A stretch of 64,000 bases of DNA from Eulemur rufifrons. Lineage: Eukaryota > Chordata > Mammalia > Primates > Lemuridae. The translations under genes were made by a program, and so were the position numbers. Below the pieces are notes generated by a model that saw only the letters and a program-made list of their open reading frames with translations, made no database searches and was not told the origin of the DNA. Position 1 is the first letter of the stretch. Every line of letters begins with the position of its first letter. Of the stretch, positions 28,230-40,834 are shown in pieces. Location of the stretch: contig NC_090989.1 of the NCBI RefSeq assembly GCF_041146395.1, positions 250,780,843-250,844,842 of the forward strand, given 5' to 3'.

Positions 28230-28605
28230 AAAGAATACAGAAATCATTGTTTCTCTGCACATTCCCAGCTGAGGTGTGATATAAATCTGTAACCACTACA
28301 GGGATATGGCTAATTTATAGAAGCATAGGATGGAATATTATGATTTCAGCAAATGTGAATGAGTAAGAGCTTATAATGTACTACTCAGTGAAAAAGTAAG
28401 GCATGAAATGTATGGTCATTATGATCTCAACTATGTTAAATATGTACACAAATACACATAGAAAAAATATCTGTAAGAAATTCACCAAAATGTACAGTTT
28501 GCTTGTAAGTGGAAATAGGAGAGGGATTTATTTTTTCCTTTATATTTTTATTTATTTTCCAACTTTTCTATAATGAGTATGAATTACTTTTATAGCCAGA
28601 ATTTT
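28230..28605 (+). mobile_element. Old L1 3' remnant
   Basis: GGATATGGCTAATTTATAGA, GGATGGAATATTATG and the AT-rich tail TTTATATTTTTATTTATTTT fit the L1 3' end. Confidence 0.6.
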
Positions 28606-28612
28606 ATCATTA

Positions 28613-28917
28613 TTATTATTTTTAGAGACAAAGTCATGCTATGTTGCCCAGCAGGCAGTACGGTGGCTATTCACAGGTGCCGTCATAGCCCACTACAGCC
28701 TCAAATTCCTGGGTTCAAGCAATCCTCCTTCCTCAGCCTCCTGAGTAGCTAGGGCTACAGGTACACACCACCGCACCCCACTTTTAAAAATTTTTTTTGT
28801 AGAGATAGGATCTTGCTATGTTGCTTAGGTTGATCTCCAACTCCCGGCCTCAAGTGATCCTCCCACTTCAACTTCCCAAAGTGCTGAGATTACAGGCATG
28901 AGCCACCACACCTGGCC
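28613..28917 (-). mobile_element. Older Alu dimer (AluJ-like)
   Basis: TTTAGAGACAAAGTCATGCT to CACCACACCTGGCC. It is diverged and lacks the lemur-type duplicated linker. Confidence 0.88.
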
Positions 28918-28919
28918 CT

Positions 28920-30590
28920 AGTCTTTAGGTTCTGAAGTTACAACTCTTATTTTCAGAGCCAGGGGTCAGGAAGCAGGAGGTCTGAAGACTGTGACTGAGC
29001 GTCCTAGTGCCTGGCCTGTTCTGTTTTTTCCGAGACATACACTTCTCATTCTGCTCACATTATCAGGAACAAGCCATGCTGACTCTGGCGGGTCCCAGCC
29101 AAGGAATTTGCCTCCAGATATGCCTTGGCCTGGTTAGAGTCAAGAGCCTCGGCAAACCCTTGGAGTTAACTCTTTCTTTGGAAAGCAGTGGGCAGGGACC
29201 CTTCTGATGAGGGCTGTGTGCAGGAGTGGGGCTGCTTCAGCGGATCCACCTGAACTGTCCTGAGTAGCTATTGTAGAGACACGGGGAGTACTTAGTCTTC
29301 CGGGCAAGGTTAGGTAGTGGGCTCCTGGGAGACAAGTCGAGTCAGAACTAGCCCTGTCCTTGGAGAGCAAACATGAGACTCTATCACCAGTGATAAGCAC
29401 AGGGTGTGACTGGTGTCCTCGGAGAGTAGAAAACAAAGTAGGGCCAGCTTAGTCAGGCCTGCACAGAGACATGTAAGTTGTTATCCCTCTTCCCGTCCAG
29501 ATAAATGTGGTCCTGCTTTTGGGCCTTTGCTTGGGCCCTTCCCTCTGCTTGAAATGCCATCTGCCCTATCCCACCTCTGTCTACCAGATTCCTGCCTGAC
29601 ATACCTTTGGAATATTTAGGTAGAATAGCAAGAAGTCTATATCCTGGTGGATTCTGGGCATTGGGAACTCACCTCATCTGCTCAGGCCTTCTGGGGGGCA
29701 CAGACAGGTGCCTCTTGCAGGGGGGTGCCTCACACACGAGGGGGCAGAGGGAGGGAAACTGCTGTAAGGTGGGTATTGGCATTTCTATATGTTTTGTTTT
29801 GTTGTGGTTTTCAGTTTCATTTCCCCTTAGATACCCTCCACCTGGGCTAGTCACCCTCCACCCACCACAGGCTCAAGTCTGTGAGAAGAGTCTTCCCCTA
29901 AATCCTCACTCAGGCCTAGTCTGCCTGCAGCCTCACGGTAGCCACAGGGCTTGCCACAGCAGTGCCCGGGTCCAGGCCTGGACAAGGGTGCCCCCTGGGA
30001 AGGGGAAGAGACTGCAAAACCCATCCACCTGCTCACCTCTGGGTACGCTCGCCCTGAACACCTCTGCTTCCCGGTGGGTTGGGCTGCCCAGAGTGCTCCC
30101 GGCACCTCCTCCCGTGCCCAGAATTGAAGATGAAGAGGAGGAAGGTAAAAATTCTCCATAGCGAGCCCTGGGCTCTGTGGCCCTATGGCTGGCCACTTGC
30201 CTGGTCCACAGCAGAGCTGGTGTCTCTGGATGAGGGTAATGGGGAGCATCCCTCTCCCCTCTGAATCCTGCTCATTCTCTTCCTCCCAGCCGTACCCATC
30301 ATGCCACCCAGTCATGGCAGGCATCTAGGCAGGAAGGACCACAGGTATGGCCTCACTGCCTGTCCTTGCTCCCTACATACCTGCAGCCTAACCACTGAAT
30401 CACAGTCATTGCCAGAGGAGGGCCAGGAGAGGAGCGAACACACTCGCTATGCTCCAGTCTTTCCTTGTCTTCCCTTCCTATTCTGTCTGCCTGGCCTGGC
30501 ACGGAGGCCACTAGGTCAGCCTTTGGCAAAGATACCACAGAGGAGCGCATCTTGGTTCTGTTTACATTCTTGTCAGGAAGTATGCCCTTT
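28920..30590. other. GC-richer intergenic stretch, no gene supported
   Basis: 29500-29600 resembles an L2 piece (CCTTCCCTCTGCTTGAAATG). The longest plus-strand frame of the window (184 codons, 29607-30161) has no recognisable domain, and the opposite strand is also open over much of it. Confidence 0.4.
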
Positions 30591-30591
30591 T

Positions 30592-30745
30592 AAGACAGTG
30601 CTTCTCAAATATGAATGTAATTAAGGATCACCTGGGAATCTGGCTAAAGTGCATGTTCTGATTTGGTGGTTTAGGGTGGAGCCTGACATTCCGCATTTCT
30701 GACAAGCTCCTACTGCAAAGATGTAAGGGACCCAGACTTGTATTC
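30592..30745 (+). mobile_element. MER5A-like hAT element
   Basis: CAGTGCTTCTCAAATATGAA, GGATCACCTGGGAATCTGGC and TCTGACAAGCTCC. Confidence 0.85.
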
Positions 30746-30879
30746 TAGGCTCAGATGAGGCAGTGCCTGTTCTGTGAAGATTATCATAGCTCTGGTGTCA
30801 GAATTAAACACTTGGCCCATCATTTCCCGAACACCTGGCTCAGCTGTTGTCCTAATCTGCCGGCACAGTTGGACTCATC

Positions 30880-30995
30880 TGAGTCTGCCCACGACTGTTC
30901 CCCCACTAGTCTAGGGGCTGCTGGGACGAGCAGTCTTTGTAGCCTTAATACCTAGCATGGTGGATGCCCAACAGTCTGCTGAATAAAGTAACAAA
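30880..30995 (+). repeat. L2 3'-end remnant
   Basis: CCACTAGTCTAGGGGCTGCT ... CCTTAATACCTAGCATGGTG ... CTGCTGAATAAA. Confidence 0.6.
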
Positions 30996-31269
30996 CAAAT
31001 TAATGGCTTTTGAAGGCAATATACAAAAGGTGTAGGCTGTTAATATAAAAGACATTTCCTAAACTGTGTTCCTTGGGACAACAATTCTGAGGGGTATAAT
31101 AGATATTTGTTAAATAGAGGAGGAGCAGGGAGGGGGAAGGTTCTGTAATCTCTTAGCGTCAGAAATGCTGGATGAAAAATAGACTTCTCACAGCCTTTAA
31201 TAAACTAATGGTTATTGCCAATGTCTGAGTAAGCAGCATTGCCTTCACTTATTTGATCACACTGAATAT

Positions 31270-31442
31270 CTCTTATTTTATTTTATTTTATTTTGAGACA
31301 GAGTCTCACTCTGTCACCTGGGATAGAGTGCAGTGGCATCATTATAGCTCACTGCACATCAAACTCCTGACCTTAAGTGATTTTCCTGCCTCTGCCTCCC
31401 AGAGTGCTAGGATTACAAGAGCGAGCCACCATGCCTGGCCCC
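31270..31442 (-). mobile_element. Internally deleted Alu
   Basis: (TTTTA)n tail, TTGAGACAGAGTCTCACTCT, then a jump to the left-arm end at CTCCCAGAGTGCTAGGATTA. About half length. Confidence 0.85.
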
Positions 31443-31694
31443 TAAATTACTTTTAAATTAAAGGAATTATTTGCTGTGAATCCTTTTACTTCTTTGTCTT
31501 CTTGCAAAACATGTAGCGTTGTTTGTGATGTGTTTTACATTTACAAAATAGTATTATTGACTAAGATTTGGATCTCCAAACTGGTAATCATGGATTTTCT
31601 TCTACTGAATGAATTTCCCCAAATTTTTTGTGGTAAAACAGCTGAATTTGAGCAACATTCTAAATTATAAATTAAAGATGATATTTTAGAAGAA

Positions 31695-31925
31695 CTTTTA
31701 AGGCAAAGTTTCTCAACAGTGGCAGTACTGACATTTGGGGCCTGATAACTCTTGGCTGTGGGGAGCTGTCCTGTGCATTATAGGATGTTTAGCAGCCTCC
31801 CTGGCTGCTACCCACTAGCAGTGGCACCTTTCTCCCCAGTTGTGACAACCAAAAATATCTCCACACGTTGTTGAATGTCCAATAATGGGCCAAATTTGCC
31901 TCTAGTTAAGAATGAATGTTTAAGG
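31695..31925 (+). mobile_element. MER20-like hAT element
   Basis: AGTTTCTCAACAGTGGCAGT, CTGTGCATTATAGGATGTTT, TTGTGACAACCAAAAATATC and TCTAGTTAAGAATGA. The element name is from memory. Confidence 0.75.
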
Positions 31926-31976
31926 TAAATGAAGTCTGGAATTCATTTGGGACCTTCTTCTAGACGTTTGCTTCTT

Positions 31977-32030
31977 TCTTTTTTTTTTTTTTCTTTTTTT
32001 TTTTGAGACAGGGTCTTGCTTGAGACAGGG
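31977..32030 (-). mobile_element. Alu end fragment
   Basis: Long T-run then GAGACAGGGTCTTGCTTGAG. It is cut off by the next Alu in inverse orientation. Confidence 0.7.
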
Positions 32031-32325
32031 GCCAGGCATGGTGGCTCATGCCTGTAATCCTAGCACTCTGGGAGGCCAAGGCAGGAGGATCTCTTGAGCT
32101 CAGGAGTTTGAGAACAGCCTGAGCAAGAGTGAGATCTCGTCTCTCTCTACTAAAAATAGAAAAATTAGCTGGGCGTGGTGTTGTGCGCCTCTAGTCCCAG
32201 CCACTCGGGAGGCTGAGGCAGGAGGATTACTTCAGCCTGAGGTTGCCGTGAGCTAGGCTGACACCACGGCACTCTAGCCCAGGCAACAAAATGAGACTTA
32301 GTCTCTAAATAAACAAACAAACGTG
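32031..32325 (+). mobile_element. Alu dimer
   Basis: GGCCAGGCATGGTGGCTCAT to GAGACTTAGTCTCTAAAT with an AACAAACAAAC tail. Confidence 0.9.
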
Positions 32326-32469
32326 TCCACAAAACAATGCTACATGCTTTCAAGAACACTTAAATAAATAGAATGATTTACAAATCATTACACAAACTAC
32401 AGTTGAACTCTTGAGAATTAGGCACCATTGCCACCTGGTGGTAGCAGTTCAAAATTGAGGCATAATTCA

Positions 32470-33240
32470 GTTTTCTTTTTAACAAGATACAATTTACATA
32501 CAATGAAATGCACAGATCTTAAATAATTAACTTGATGGTTTTTGACAAGTGCATACAGCAGTATAATCACCACTCTAAACAATACATAAAGCATTTCCAT
32601 CACCCCAGAAAGTTCCTTCCTGCCCGCCTCACACCATATCCTGAAGGCAACCACTGATCTGTTTCTGTCACTATAAATTAGCTTTGCCTGTTGTAGACCT
32701 TTATATACATGGAATGATACAATGTGTACTCTTTCATGTTTTCCTTCTTTCCGGAATATTAATATTTTTGAGATTCATCCATGTTATAGTATGTATCAAT
32801 AGTTAATTCATTTTTATTGCTGAGCGGTATTCTGTTGCATAGATGTACCACAGTTTGTTTATCTATGCACCAACTGACTGACATTTGGATTGTTTCCAGT
32901 TTTGGTTATTACAAATAAAGCCTTCAGGAATATTTATGTATAAGCTTTTGTGTGGCTGTATGTTTTTTATTTATTGTGGGTGGAATTACTAGGTCATGGG
33001 ATGGACGGATGTGTGACTTCTTTTAAGCTGCCGTAACAGCAGGGTGTGGTGGCGCGCGCCTGTATTTCCAGCTCCTAGCGAGGCTAAGGCGGGGGATCAC
33101 TTGAGCCCAGGAGCTGGAGGTCAGTCTGGACGACACAGCAAGACCTTGTCTCTGAAAAATATTTTTAAATAAAAAAACTGCCAAAACAATTATCCAAATT
33201 AGTTGTATTATTTTACACATCTACCAACAATGAATTTTAC
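32470..33240 (-). mobile_element. Old L1 3' region, antisense, split by an Alu monomer
   Basis: GAGATTCATCCATGTTATAG, ACCACAGTTTGTTTATCTAT and TTTGGATTGTTTCCAGTTTT are L1 3' sequence read backwards. Confidence 0.8.
33029..33176 (+). mobile_element. Alu-related monomer
   Basis: GCAGGGTGTGGTGGCGCGCG to GACCTTGTCTCTG, tail TTTAAATAAAAAAA, inside the antisense L1. Confidence 0.85.
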
Positions 33241-33432
33241 ACTAACAATAAAAAGATAAACAACCCAATTTATTTAAATGGACAAAAAGGCTTGAACAGA
33301 CACTTGAAGATAAGCGAACATCCCAAAAGCATGTGAAAAAGTACCCGACAGCATTAGTCTGTAGGGAAATGCAAACTAAAGTCATGAAGAGATATCATTT
33401 TACACCCACTAGAATGTTAAAAGGAAACGTTG
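33241..33432 (+). mobile_element. L1 ORF2 3' remnant, sense
   Basis: AACAACCCAATTTATTTAAA, GGGAAATGCAAACTAAAGTC and CATTTTACACCCACTAGAAT. Its orientation is opposite to the L1 piece directly left. Confidence 0.8.
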
Positions 33433-34055
33433 AGCATGTGCGGAAACTGGAGGCAGTCAGATATCTCACACGGACACACGCGTAACAACAGCTCTCTCAG
33501 GCCACCAGCTCCATTCTTTTACAAAAGAAGGATTCAACTTGTGATTTGCAAATTCCCACATAGGCTCTTGTTGGTCAAGCCTGGAAAATTGAAAGGTCAG
33601 AAGACAAACCTGACATTTTCCATTGGTTGGATGGAGCCACTGGGGGTGCCAGAGGCATATACTGGGGCAGGCTCTTGTACCTGTTCTGTCCTTCAGTTTT
33701 TCGCTCAGAAGGCAAAGCTTCTAGAAGGATATATTGGTAGAGGTTGTCCCCTGACCCTTCTAAGGCGGATAAGAGTGTCCTGAAGTCAAAATGAATTACG
33801 GTAATGGGTCCAGGGGCTGCGCAGAACGCAGGGTTGGCTGTAACTTCACCACCCAACATCTCTCTTCCCCCCTTCCTCTTTCTGCTTCTCCTCTCCTCTC
33901 TCTTCCTCCTTTTCGTAACAGCATCATGTATTAAGTTTTGCCACGAACTAGGTTTTTAATATATACCTTTTCTGACACCTTTCCTGGTAAGCACTATTAT
34001 TCCTATTTCACAGATGAAAGTGTGGGCTCCCACACTTGAGGAACTTGGTAGTAGA
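33433..34055. other. Intergenic stretch, nothing recognised
   Basis: The 117-codon plus frame at 33430-33783 has no recognisable homology. A pyrimidine-rich tract lies at 33860-33915. Confidence 0.4.
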
Positions 34056-34059
34056 TTAA

Positions 34060-34495
34060 TTCCCTGTTGCTGCTGTAATAAATTACCACAAACTTAGAGG
34101 CCGAAAACGACACAAGTGTATTGTCTTACACCTGGAGATCACAGGTCTAACATGGGTCAGCAGGGTTGCTCCTTTCGGAGGCTGCAGGGGAGAAACCGTT
34201 CCTTGCCTCTGCCAGCTTCAGGAGGCTGCCTACATCGCTTGGCTCAGGGGCCCACATCACCCCGACCTCTGCCTGCATCATCGTATCCCCTTTTCTGACC
34301 CTCCTGTGTCCCTCTTGTAAGAAACGCTATGGCCCAAGCCCACCTGGATAATCTGGGATAATCCCCCATCACAAGACCATTAATTTAATCACAGCTACCG
34401 AGTCACTTTTGCCATGTGAGGTAACATATTCACAGGTTTGGGGAATAAGGATGTAGATGTTTGGAGGGGTGGGAGCATTATTCTGCCTACTATAG
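34060..34495 (+). repeat. Medium-copy repeat, third copy in the window
   Basis: CCTGTTGCTGCTGTAATAAA, TTACCACAAACTTAGAGGCC, CTTCCTTGCC-like text and ATTATTCTGCCTACTATAG. Same family as 16883 and 19447. Confidence 0.65.
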
Positions 34496-34499
34496 CTAG

Positions 34500-34910
34500 T
34501 GAGTGGCCAGGCAGGACTGGATAGGTGTCTAAGCTCCTAGACGTGGGAAACCCTTTAGCAAGGCAGCAAGGGAGAAAGAGCTGGGAACAAAGTCCCATGT
34601 AGCCAGAGACCCCAGGGACCCTGCATGTAACGTGTGGTCTTGGAATTTGACCCCTGATGATAGTGGAAATGTTTGGTATCATGAAAATAAGAGGCTTCTT
34701 TTGCCTTGGGGATATTTCTCAGGCTTGGCAGGAGGTGGTCCTGCAGGGGGTCAGAGTGGATTTGTGGCTCAAGTGAGGTAAGCCTGGGAGAGATCTGATG
34801 CCTTAAAGGTACTCCCCCTTCCCCAAACCCGATCCACAAAGCACAATAACCACCACAGCCACCACGAGGAAGAGCTTTCAGTGTGCCAGAAGCTGGGTTA
34901 CAACACTTAA
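34500..34910. other. Intergenic stretch, nothing recognised
   Basis: No gene or nameable repeat. Confidence 0.4.
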
Positions 34911-34911
34911 C

Positions 34912-35378
<467 letters not shown>

Positions 35379-35379
35379 C

Positions 35380-38050
35380 TCCTGTTCTTTCTATCTGGCC
35401 AGTGCCTGTCTTCAGCCTCCTGGCTCCTCAGTCCTCAGTCCCAGAGACGAAGGCACAGCAGGGCTGGACAGGTTAAGAGGAGGAGGTCCTAGTGAGGATC
35501 CAAGGACCCCTCCTCAAGGCTGGGAGATAGAGGTGGGCAGGAGACCATGCCCAAACCACACTCAACCACAAACAGGCAGCAGGGGTCTTTGGGTGGCTTA
35601 CAGCTTGGGCAAAGGACAATCACCGGGGAGCGGCAGACAAGCCTTAAGGCTTCACCTGTCAATACACTGACAGCAAATATTTATCAAGTGCCTTTGCGCA
35701 TGAGAACCGGAATTCGCCTTCACCTGTCTTGGACCAATGCCCATGGGCTGCTGAGAGCACCTGCCTGGAAGTGAGTGCACTGCCTCAAGAGGGTATGTAC
35801 CAACCCAGGGGCACCTTGGACATGGAAGGGAGGGTAATGAGAAGGAAAGAATTTGAACTTTAACCTTTAGGGTTCTTAGGTCATATCTTTTGCCAGGCCA
35901 CATAATTGCCAGTTGTATTGTCCCCCTCCTTTGGCAACAATAGGGTGCCTGTGACTTCAGCATGCCAATCATAGACGTCCAATCCCCTGGCCTCATTGCT
36001 TGGTCTAAGAGATGAACACATGACTTATCCAGTCCAATCAGAGTCTTCTCTTGGGTTTTTATACACTGAAGGAGGCTGTAGGGAGAGGAGAAAATTCTCC
36101 TTTTTTTAGTTCACAAAGTTGGGATATGCAGTCTGCAGCCATACCTCCCCTCCCCTAATAGTGAAGAGTAAGCCTGTCCGTAGCAGGAGAGCATGATTAC
36201 AGCACCCAAAGAGAAGTATGGGAGTAGGAGATTGTGAACAAAGTTTTGGTGCTCCCCAGCACACCCCAGGATCTTTTGGGCATGTTGCATGGCCTCTGAA
36301 GGTTGCTGCTAGGTAGCTTACCTGCCACCATTCCAATTCAGTGCACCCTTCAGTGCCCATGGAATATAATGTGAAGGGCACCCCTTGGAGATGAACAGAA
36401 CACATTCCATACAACCACATATGGTAGTCTGATTACAGATGAAGAACAGAGGCTCAGCAGTGAAATGATTTGAAAGGTCACGTAGACTAGGTCTTCCAAC
36501 TCCAGAGGCAAGGCACGGCTGCCTGATGGCACAGCTGCACCCTGGCTCACCCCTAAGACAGTGCAAGGCCAGTGGGGAGGCAGCACTCAGCACTCCAACT
36601 GTGAGCTGTTATCTGTGTAGCACCCTTGTGGCCAGGAGATACCAGGGGCCCTTGTTGGTCCAGGCTTATGAAGCCCTGGGCTCCTGTGAGTGAATTCATC
36701 CTGCAGGTGAGAGATCAGCATGTGAGGAAGGTTTAGTGACATCTGTGGATTTTGTCTCACCAATAATATTCCTCCTTTTGGTAATAGGATCCCAAGTCTG
36801 CTTTGGAGACCTACTCACCCCCATTGGATACAATCTTTGTGGGACTGTCCATCAAAATGTCTTATCTTCCCTGGCCAGAAAATGGACACATGACTCTAGG
36901 CTTTTTGAGCCCAATTCTTTGGGGGCCTAGTTCTTCATATTTTCCTCTAATTTTTTGTGCAGCAATGGTAGCAGCCACTGAGTCCTACCCACGACCCCTT
37001 ACCATTCGCTATTCCTGTGCATACCTGCAGCTTCCATCTGCAACCCTTGCAATCCTTTGCCTGGAGGCTTTCTCTGGAAGCCCAGAAACATGAAAGGAGC
37101 AGGCCAATAGTGCTGGGATTGAGGCCCAGTTTCCTCCAATGGTACCCTCAGTAATGCAAGCTTTATCGGTCCCTTTCCCTTCCCTGCCTTGCTTATTCCC
37201 ACTCTACTGCAAGTGTTTCCTGGGATTGCCTCCCAAAAAACTACTTGGAATCTAATATCCTTTTCTCAGGATCTTCTCTTGGGTGAGTCCAACTTAAGAC
37301 CACCCCACACCCTTTTTGGAAAATTCTTATTCTGCTTAAGTTGGCAAAAGTCTGCTTCTGTTTCTTGGAACTCAAGAACTCTTTCATAATTAATGGCGGT
37401 TGTGTCACATTTCACCTGGCTGTGATAACCTCTGATCTTTCTAAAGACCAGCGGAGCTCTGGAAGGGAAGGAAGAGGGTCTCATGACAGCCTTTGTTCTA
37501 AACTCTTTTGTGTGTATGCTCAGAGTAGTTGGGCCACTAGCTACAGGGATAAATGGAAATGGTTGGATGGTACATGACCCCAGAACTCAGGTCTCTTGTG
37601 CAGTCCCACTCCTGGGGTAAGGACCGGTATGATGATTCCTCCTAGCTGGAGATGATCAAAGCAGAAGTCCATGCACTAGGAGAGTGGTACTGGGAGATAG
37701 GTGGTACTGGGAGGAGATAGGTACTGCAGCTGCTGCCTGTGAGTCTAGCAGATGGTCTTAGGGTAGATAAAGCACCACATTTAAGTCAGGGGAGATGCTG
37801 GGTTTTTGGGTTCCCAGCCAGGATGACCAAGAACTAGTAGAAAATGTGGTCCTTGGAATACAGTGTCACCTCTGTTCCCACCTATATGGACACAGCATAG
37901 GATGTCACTGGCTAGACCCACTGAGCCCACTGGAGCCCAGCTGGTCCTCCTCAGTGCTCCCTAAAGCCCTTGATCCAACTAACCAAGAATCTGGTGCTAA
38001 GCTCCTTGCTGTCCTGAGGTTTCATTCAGTGCCAGGTGAATTCACATAGT
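35380..38050. other. Intergenic stretch, no gene supported
   Basis: Many overlapping 60-115-codon frames on both strands, none with a recognisable domain. ACATGACTTATCCAGTCCAA near 36019 suggests an old repeat. I see no exon series. Confidence 0.4.
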
Positions 38051-38054
38051 CAAC

Positions 38055-38925
38055 ACACATATGCCAGGCCCTGTGCAGGAATGGCCATTGGAGATACGAG
38101 GTGAATCAGATGTCCCCTGCCCCTCTCTAAGGAAGAATGGGAGATAGTCGCATGAGCAAGATAAGGTCATGAACCATTACAGGTGCTGCTAGAACAGATG
38201 TCTGTGCAGATGTGGGGCCCAGACTGGGGTGGGCCAAGGGCCTGGGAGCAGAGCCCAAGGGAGGGGATAGAGGGACATGCCAGGCAGAGGGAACAGTGTG
38301 AGAAAAGGCTTAGAGGCATGAAAGCTTGCAGGTGGTTCTGTCTGATGAAGTGAAGCCTTAAATGGCCAGAGTGGAAGTTAGAGAGGCCAACAAAGGCCCA
38401 GTCATAGAGGAACTTGTATGTCATACCAAGGAGTTTGATTTTCATCCTCCGGTCAATAGTGATTGAATAATTTTAATTGAATGACCAATCATAATTGAAT
38501 ACTATTACAAAGAGCAATGATGTGGTTATTTTTGCACTTCAGAAAGATTACTATGGAGGTAGAATGCATAACAAATTGGAGGAGGTGAGACTGGACACAG
38601 GGAGACAACATGAGTAATGAAGGTGAGAGGTCATGGAGGCTGGACTAGAGGAAACATAGAGGAGGTGATGGATATGAGAGGTAGTGAGGAGGTGAAATCA
38701 GTAAGACCTGATTCCTTGAATGCAAAAGCAAGAAAGAAGTTCAGGATGATTCTGCGTAGGGCACAAGGATGATGGTGGTGCTGTCCACCAGGTGGGGGAA
38801 CTGGGAGGTAGGGCAGCTCTGGGCAGAGAAGAGATGGTAGGATGAATTTTGGACATATTGAGCAAGGGGTTTATAGGATACCGAGGTGGAAGGAATATCT
38901 CTACCAATATTTCCATCACTGCTCT
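38055..38925. repeat. Ancient repeat family A, copy 1
   Basis: GGAACAGTGTGAGAAAAGGC, AACTTGTATGTCATACCAAG, GAGTTTGATTTTCATCCT, CAGAAAGATTACTATGGAGG, then GAATTTTGGACATATTGAGC. It aligns by eye with four other stretches in this window. Confidence 0.65.
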
Positions 38926-38934
38926 GACCACAGC

Positions 38935-39100
38935 ATTTTATAAATACCTGCTCATGTGTCTATTCCACCTCCCCACCACTTGTGAACTTCAAGCTCCTTG
39001 AGCACAGGGCTCCAGGTCTTACTCATATCTGCATTCCCAGGAGCTGGCCCAGTGACTGGTGCCCCACAACAGGTGCTCCATAAATGTCCATTGAACGTCA
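38935..39100 (+). repeat. L2 3'-end remnant
   Basis: GAACTTCAAGCTCCTTGAGC, AGTGACTGGTGCCCCACAAC, AGGTGCTCCATAAATGTCC. Confidence 0.75.
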
Positions 39101-40185
39101 GGGTGGGTACCCCCATGGAGGGATGACTTCAGTCCATTTCATCACCAAGTCCTCCTTGGAGTCGAATCCCAAAAGTAGATGAAATCTCCCCATAACAGAG
39201 TCTCCCCTTATTGCACCCATGAGGGGGCCCTACAGCTCTGGACCAGGTGGAATGGGCAGGATGGGCTCTAGACCTGGGATGTGGAGTTGGGTGGCTGAGA
39301 AGCCCAGGACAGGACAGGCTTGGATCTGACTGGGTCCAGACCAGGTCTCCCTGGAGTGGACATCCACACCTGGGTTGCTTACACAGGTATATTGGCAGGT
39401 GGGGGCACTTGGGGCTGGAGGAAGTGTAGAGCAGGATGTGGGCTGGGGACTGGGGAAGGTGGTCCAGGGGCAAGCTGGCCGTGTTGGCCATGCCATCTGG
39501 CAGGCCCAAGGCCTGCTTGAGCTCAGCTCATCCACCTTAAGGCAAACAAGGCTACTGGTCCCTCCACCCATCAGCAAGACCAGTGACTCAGACCTGATGA
39601 ATCCAGCATTGCCGTCATCAAGGAGTGGCCGTATTCCTGGAGGAGCTGGGCACCAGTCCAAGTCTGAGCAGATGGCATGAAGGCTGCTGCGTGAGCCTGG
39701 GGAGTGTTGGCCCCGCTAAGGTGCAGGTTTCAAGGCTTCGCTCTGACCTGGGGCAGGATATAGAGGAATCCTCCAGCTTCCTTGCCTGAGCCCAGTTTGG
39801 GGGTATCTCTGTCCTAAGCGTATTGATCCCAGTACCTGTGTAGGTGCCAGGGTTTAGGCCTTAGCCTCTGCTCTGTTTCCAGGGAATCCCCACCCAAGCC
39901 CCTTCCTTGGAATTACAGTGGCTCACACACTCCTCTCCAGGGCCCTCAGGCCAGTGGTGGTATGTATCGGTGAGCCCATTTCTCAGATGGGAGAACATGT
40001 CCAGGCCCAAAAGTGGGAAGGGATGTACTCAAGTTCATCCAAGTTGGTGGCTGGCCTGGGACCTTGGTATGACCTGGCCCTCACCTCCTGCCACTCACTT
40101 CCTTGTTCACTCCACTCTAGCCATAATAGAATCCTTGGCATTTACTTCTTGAGCATGCCAAGCTTGTTCCCACCTTGGTACTTTG
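39101..40185. other. Intergenic stretch, nothing recognised
   Basis: Both strands are open for over 100 codons across 39129-39680, a property of its base composition rather than of a gene. No domain or splice pattern is seen. Confidence 0.4.
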
Positions 40186-40189
40186 CACT

Positions 40190-40500
40190 TGCAGTTCTTC
40201 TGCTTGGCAGGCTCTTCCCCCAGATCTCTGCAGGACTTGTTCCTTCTCTGTTCATGTGTTACTGTCTAAAAGAGCAGCCTCCTCCCCTTTGCCACTCTCT
40301 CCTCTTACACTACTGGATTTCTCTTCTACATAATATGACATGTATTTATGGTCATATTTCTTTGTTGTCTGTCACCTCAGTAGAATGTAAGCCCCTTGGG
40401 ACAGGGACTTTCTCCATCTTATTTATAGCTAAATCCCTGGCGACTAGAACAGTGCATAGAATATGGTAGGCACTTAATAAATGTTTGTTGACTGAATGTA
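40190..40500 (+). repeat. L2 3' end, well preserved
   Basis: TACTTTGCACTTGCAGTTCT, GTAGAATGTAAGCCCCTTGG, GACAGGGACTTTCTCCATCT and CACTTAATAAATGTTTGTTG. Confidence 0.88.
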
Positions 40501-40834
40501 CAACCCAGATCGCCTCACTCCTTGTTCAGAACTCTCCCTGGCATCTCTCTGCAACCCAGATAAGAGAGAGAGTGAAGGAAGGGCTGGCTCAGGCTGGAGG
40601 GAGGCAGCCTTGCCTCTTTGCCAGAGACACACGAGGCACTCGGACCCAGGCCATACCACCTGGGGTCTGGTATGTGGCAGGCGGCTCTCTTGGGCTTTCA
40701 CAGTGTCCCAAGGACATGAAGGGATTAGTGGGGACAGCAATTGCTTCCACTTCAGATCTTTTCCCCCAAAGCAGGTACCATCTCTGTCCTTGGGTCCACT
40801 GTCCTCCACCCACTCTGGGATCTGTCACTCAACA

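Noticed and set aside
30120..30143. Exon-like piece between CCCGTGCCCAG and GTAAAAAT encoding IEDEEEE
   Set aside because: There are no partner exons of matching phase nearby. A 24-base match to splice consensus is likely by chance.
29607..30161. 184-codon plus-strand frame, the longest in the window, ending in an acidic EDEEEE run
   Set aside because: No domain, signal or homology is recognisable. The opposite strand is also open over much of it, and base composition explains the length.
39129..39680. Overlapping frames of 100-143 codons on both strands
   Set aside because: Simultaneous opening on both strands without motifs indicates few stop codons by composition, not a gene.
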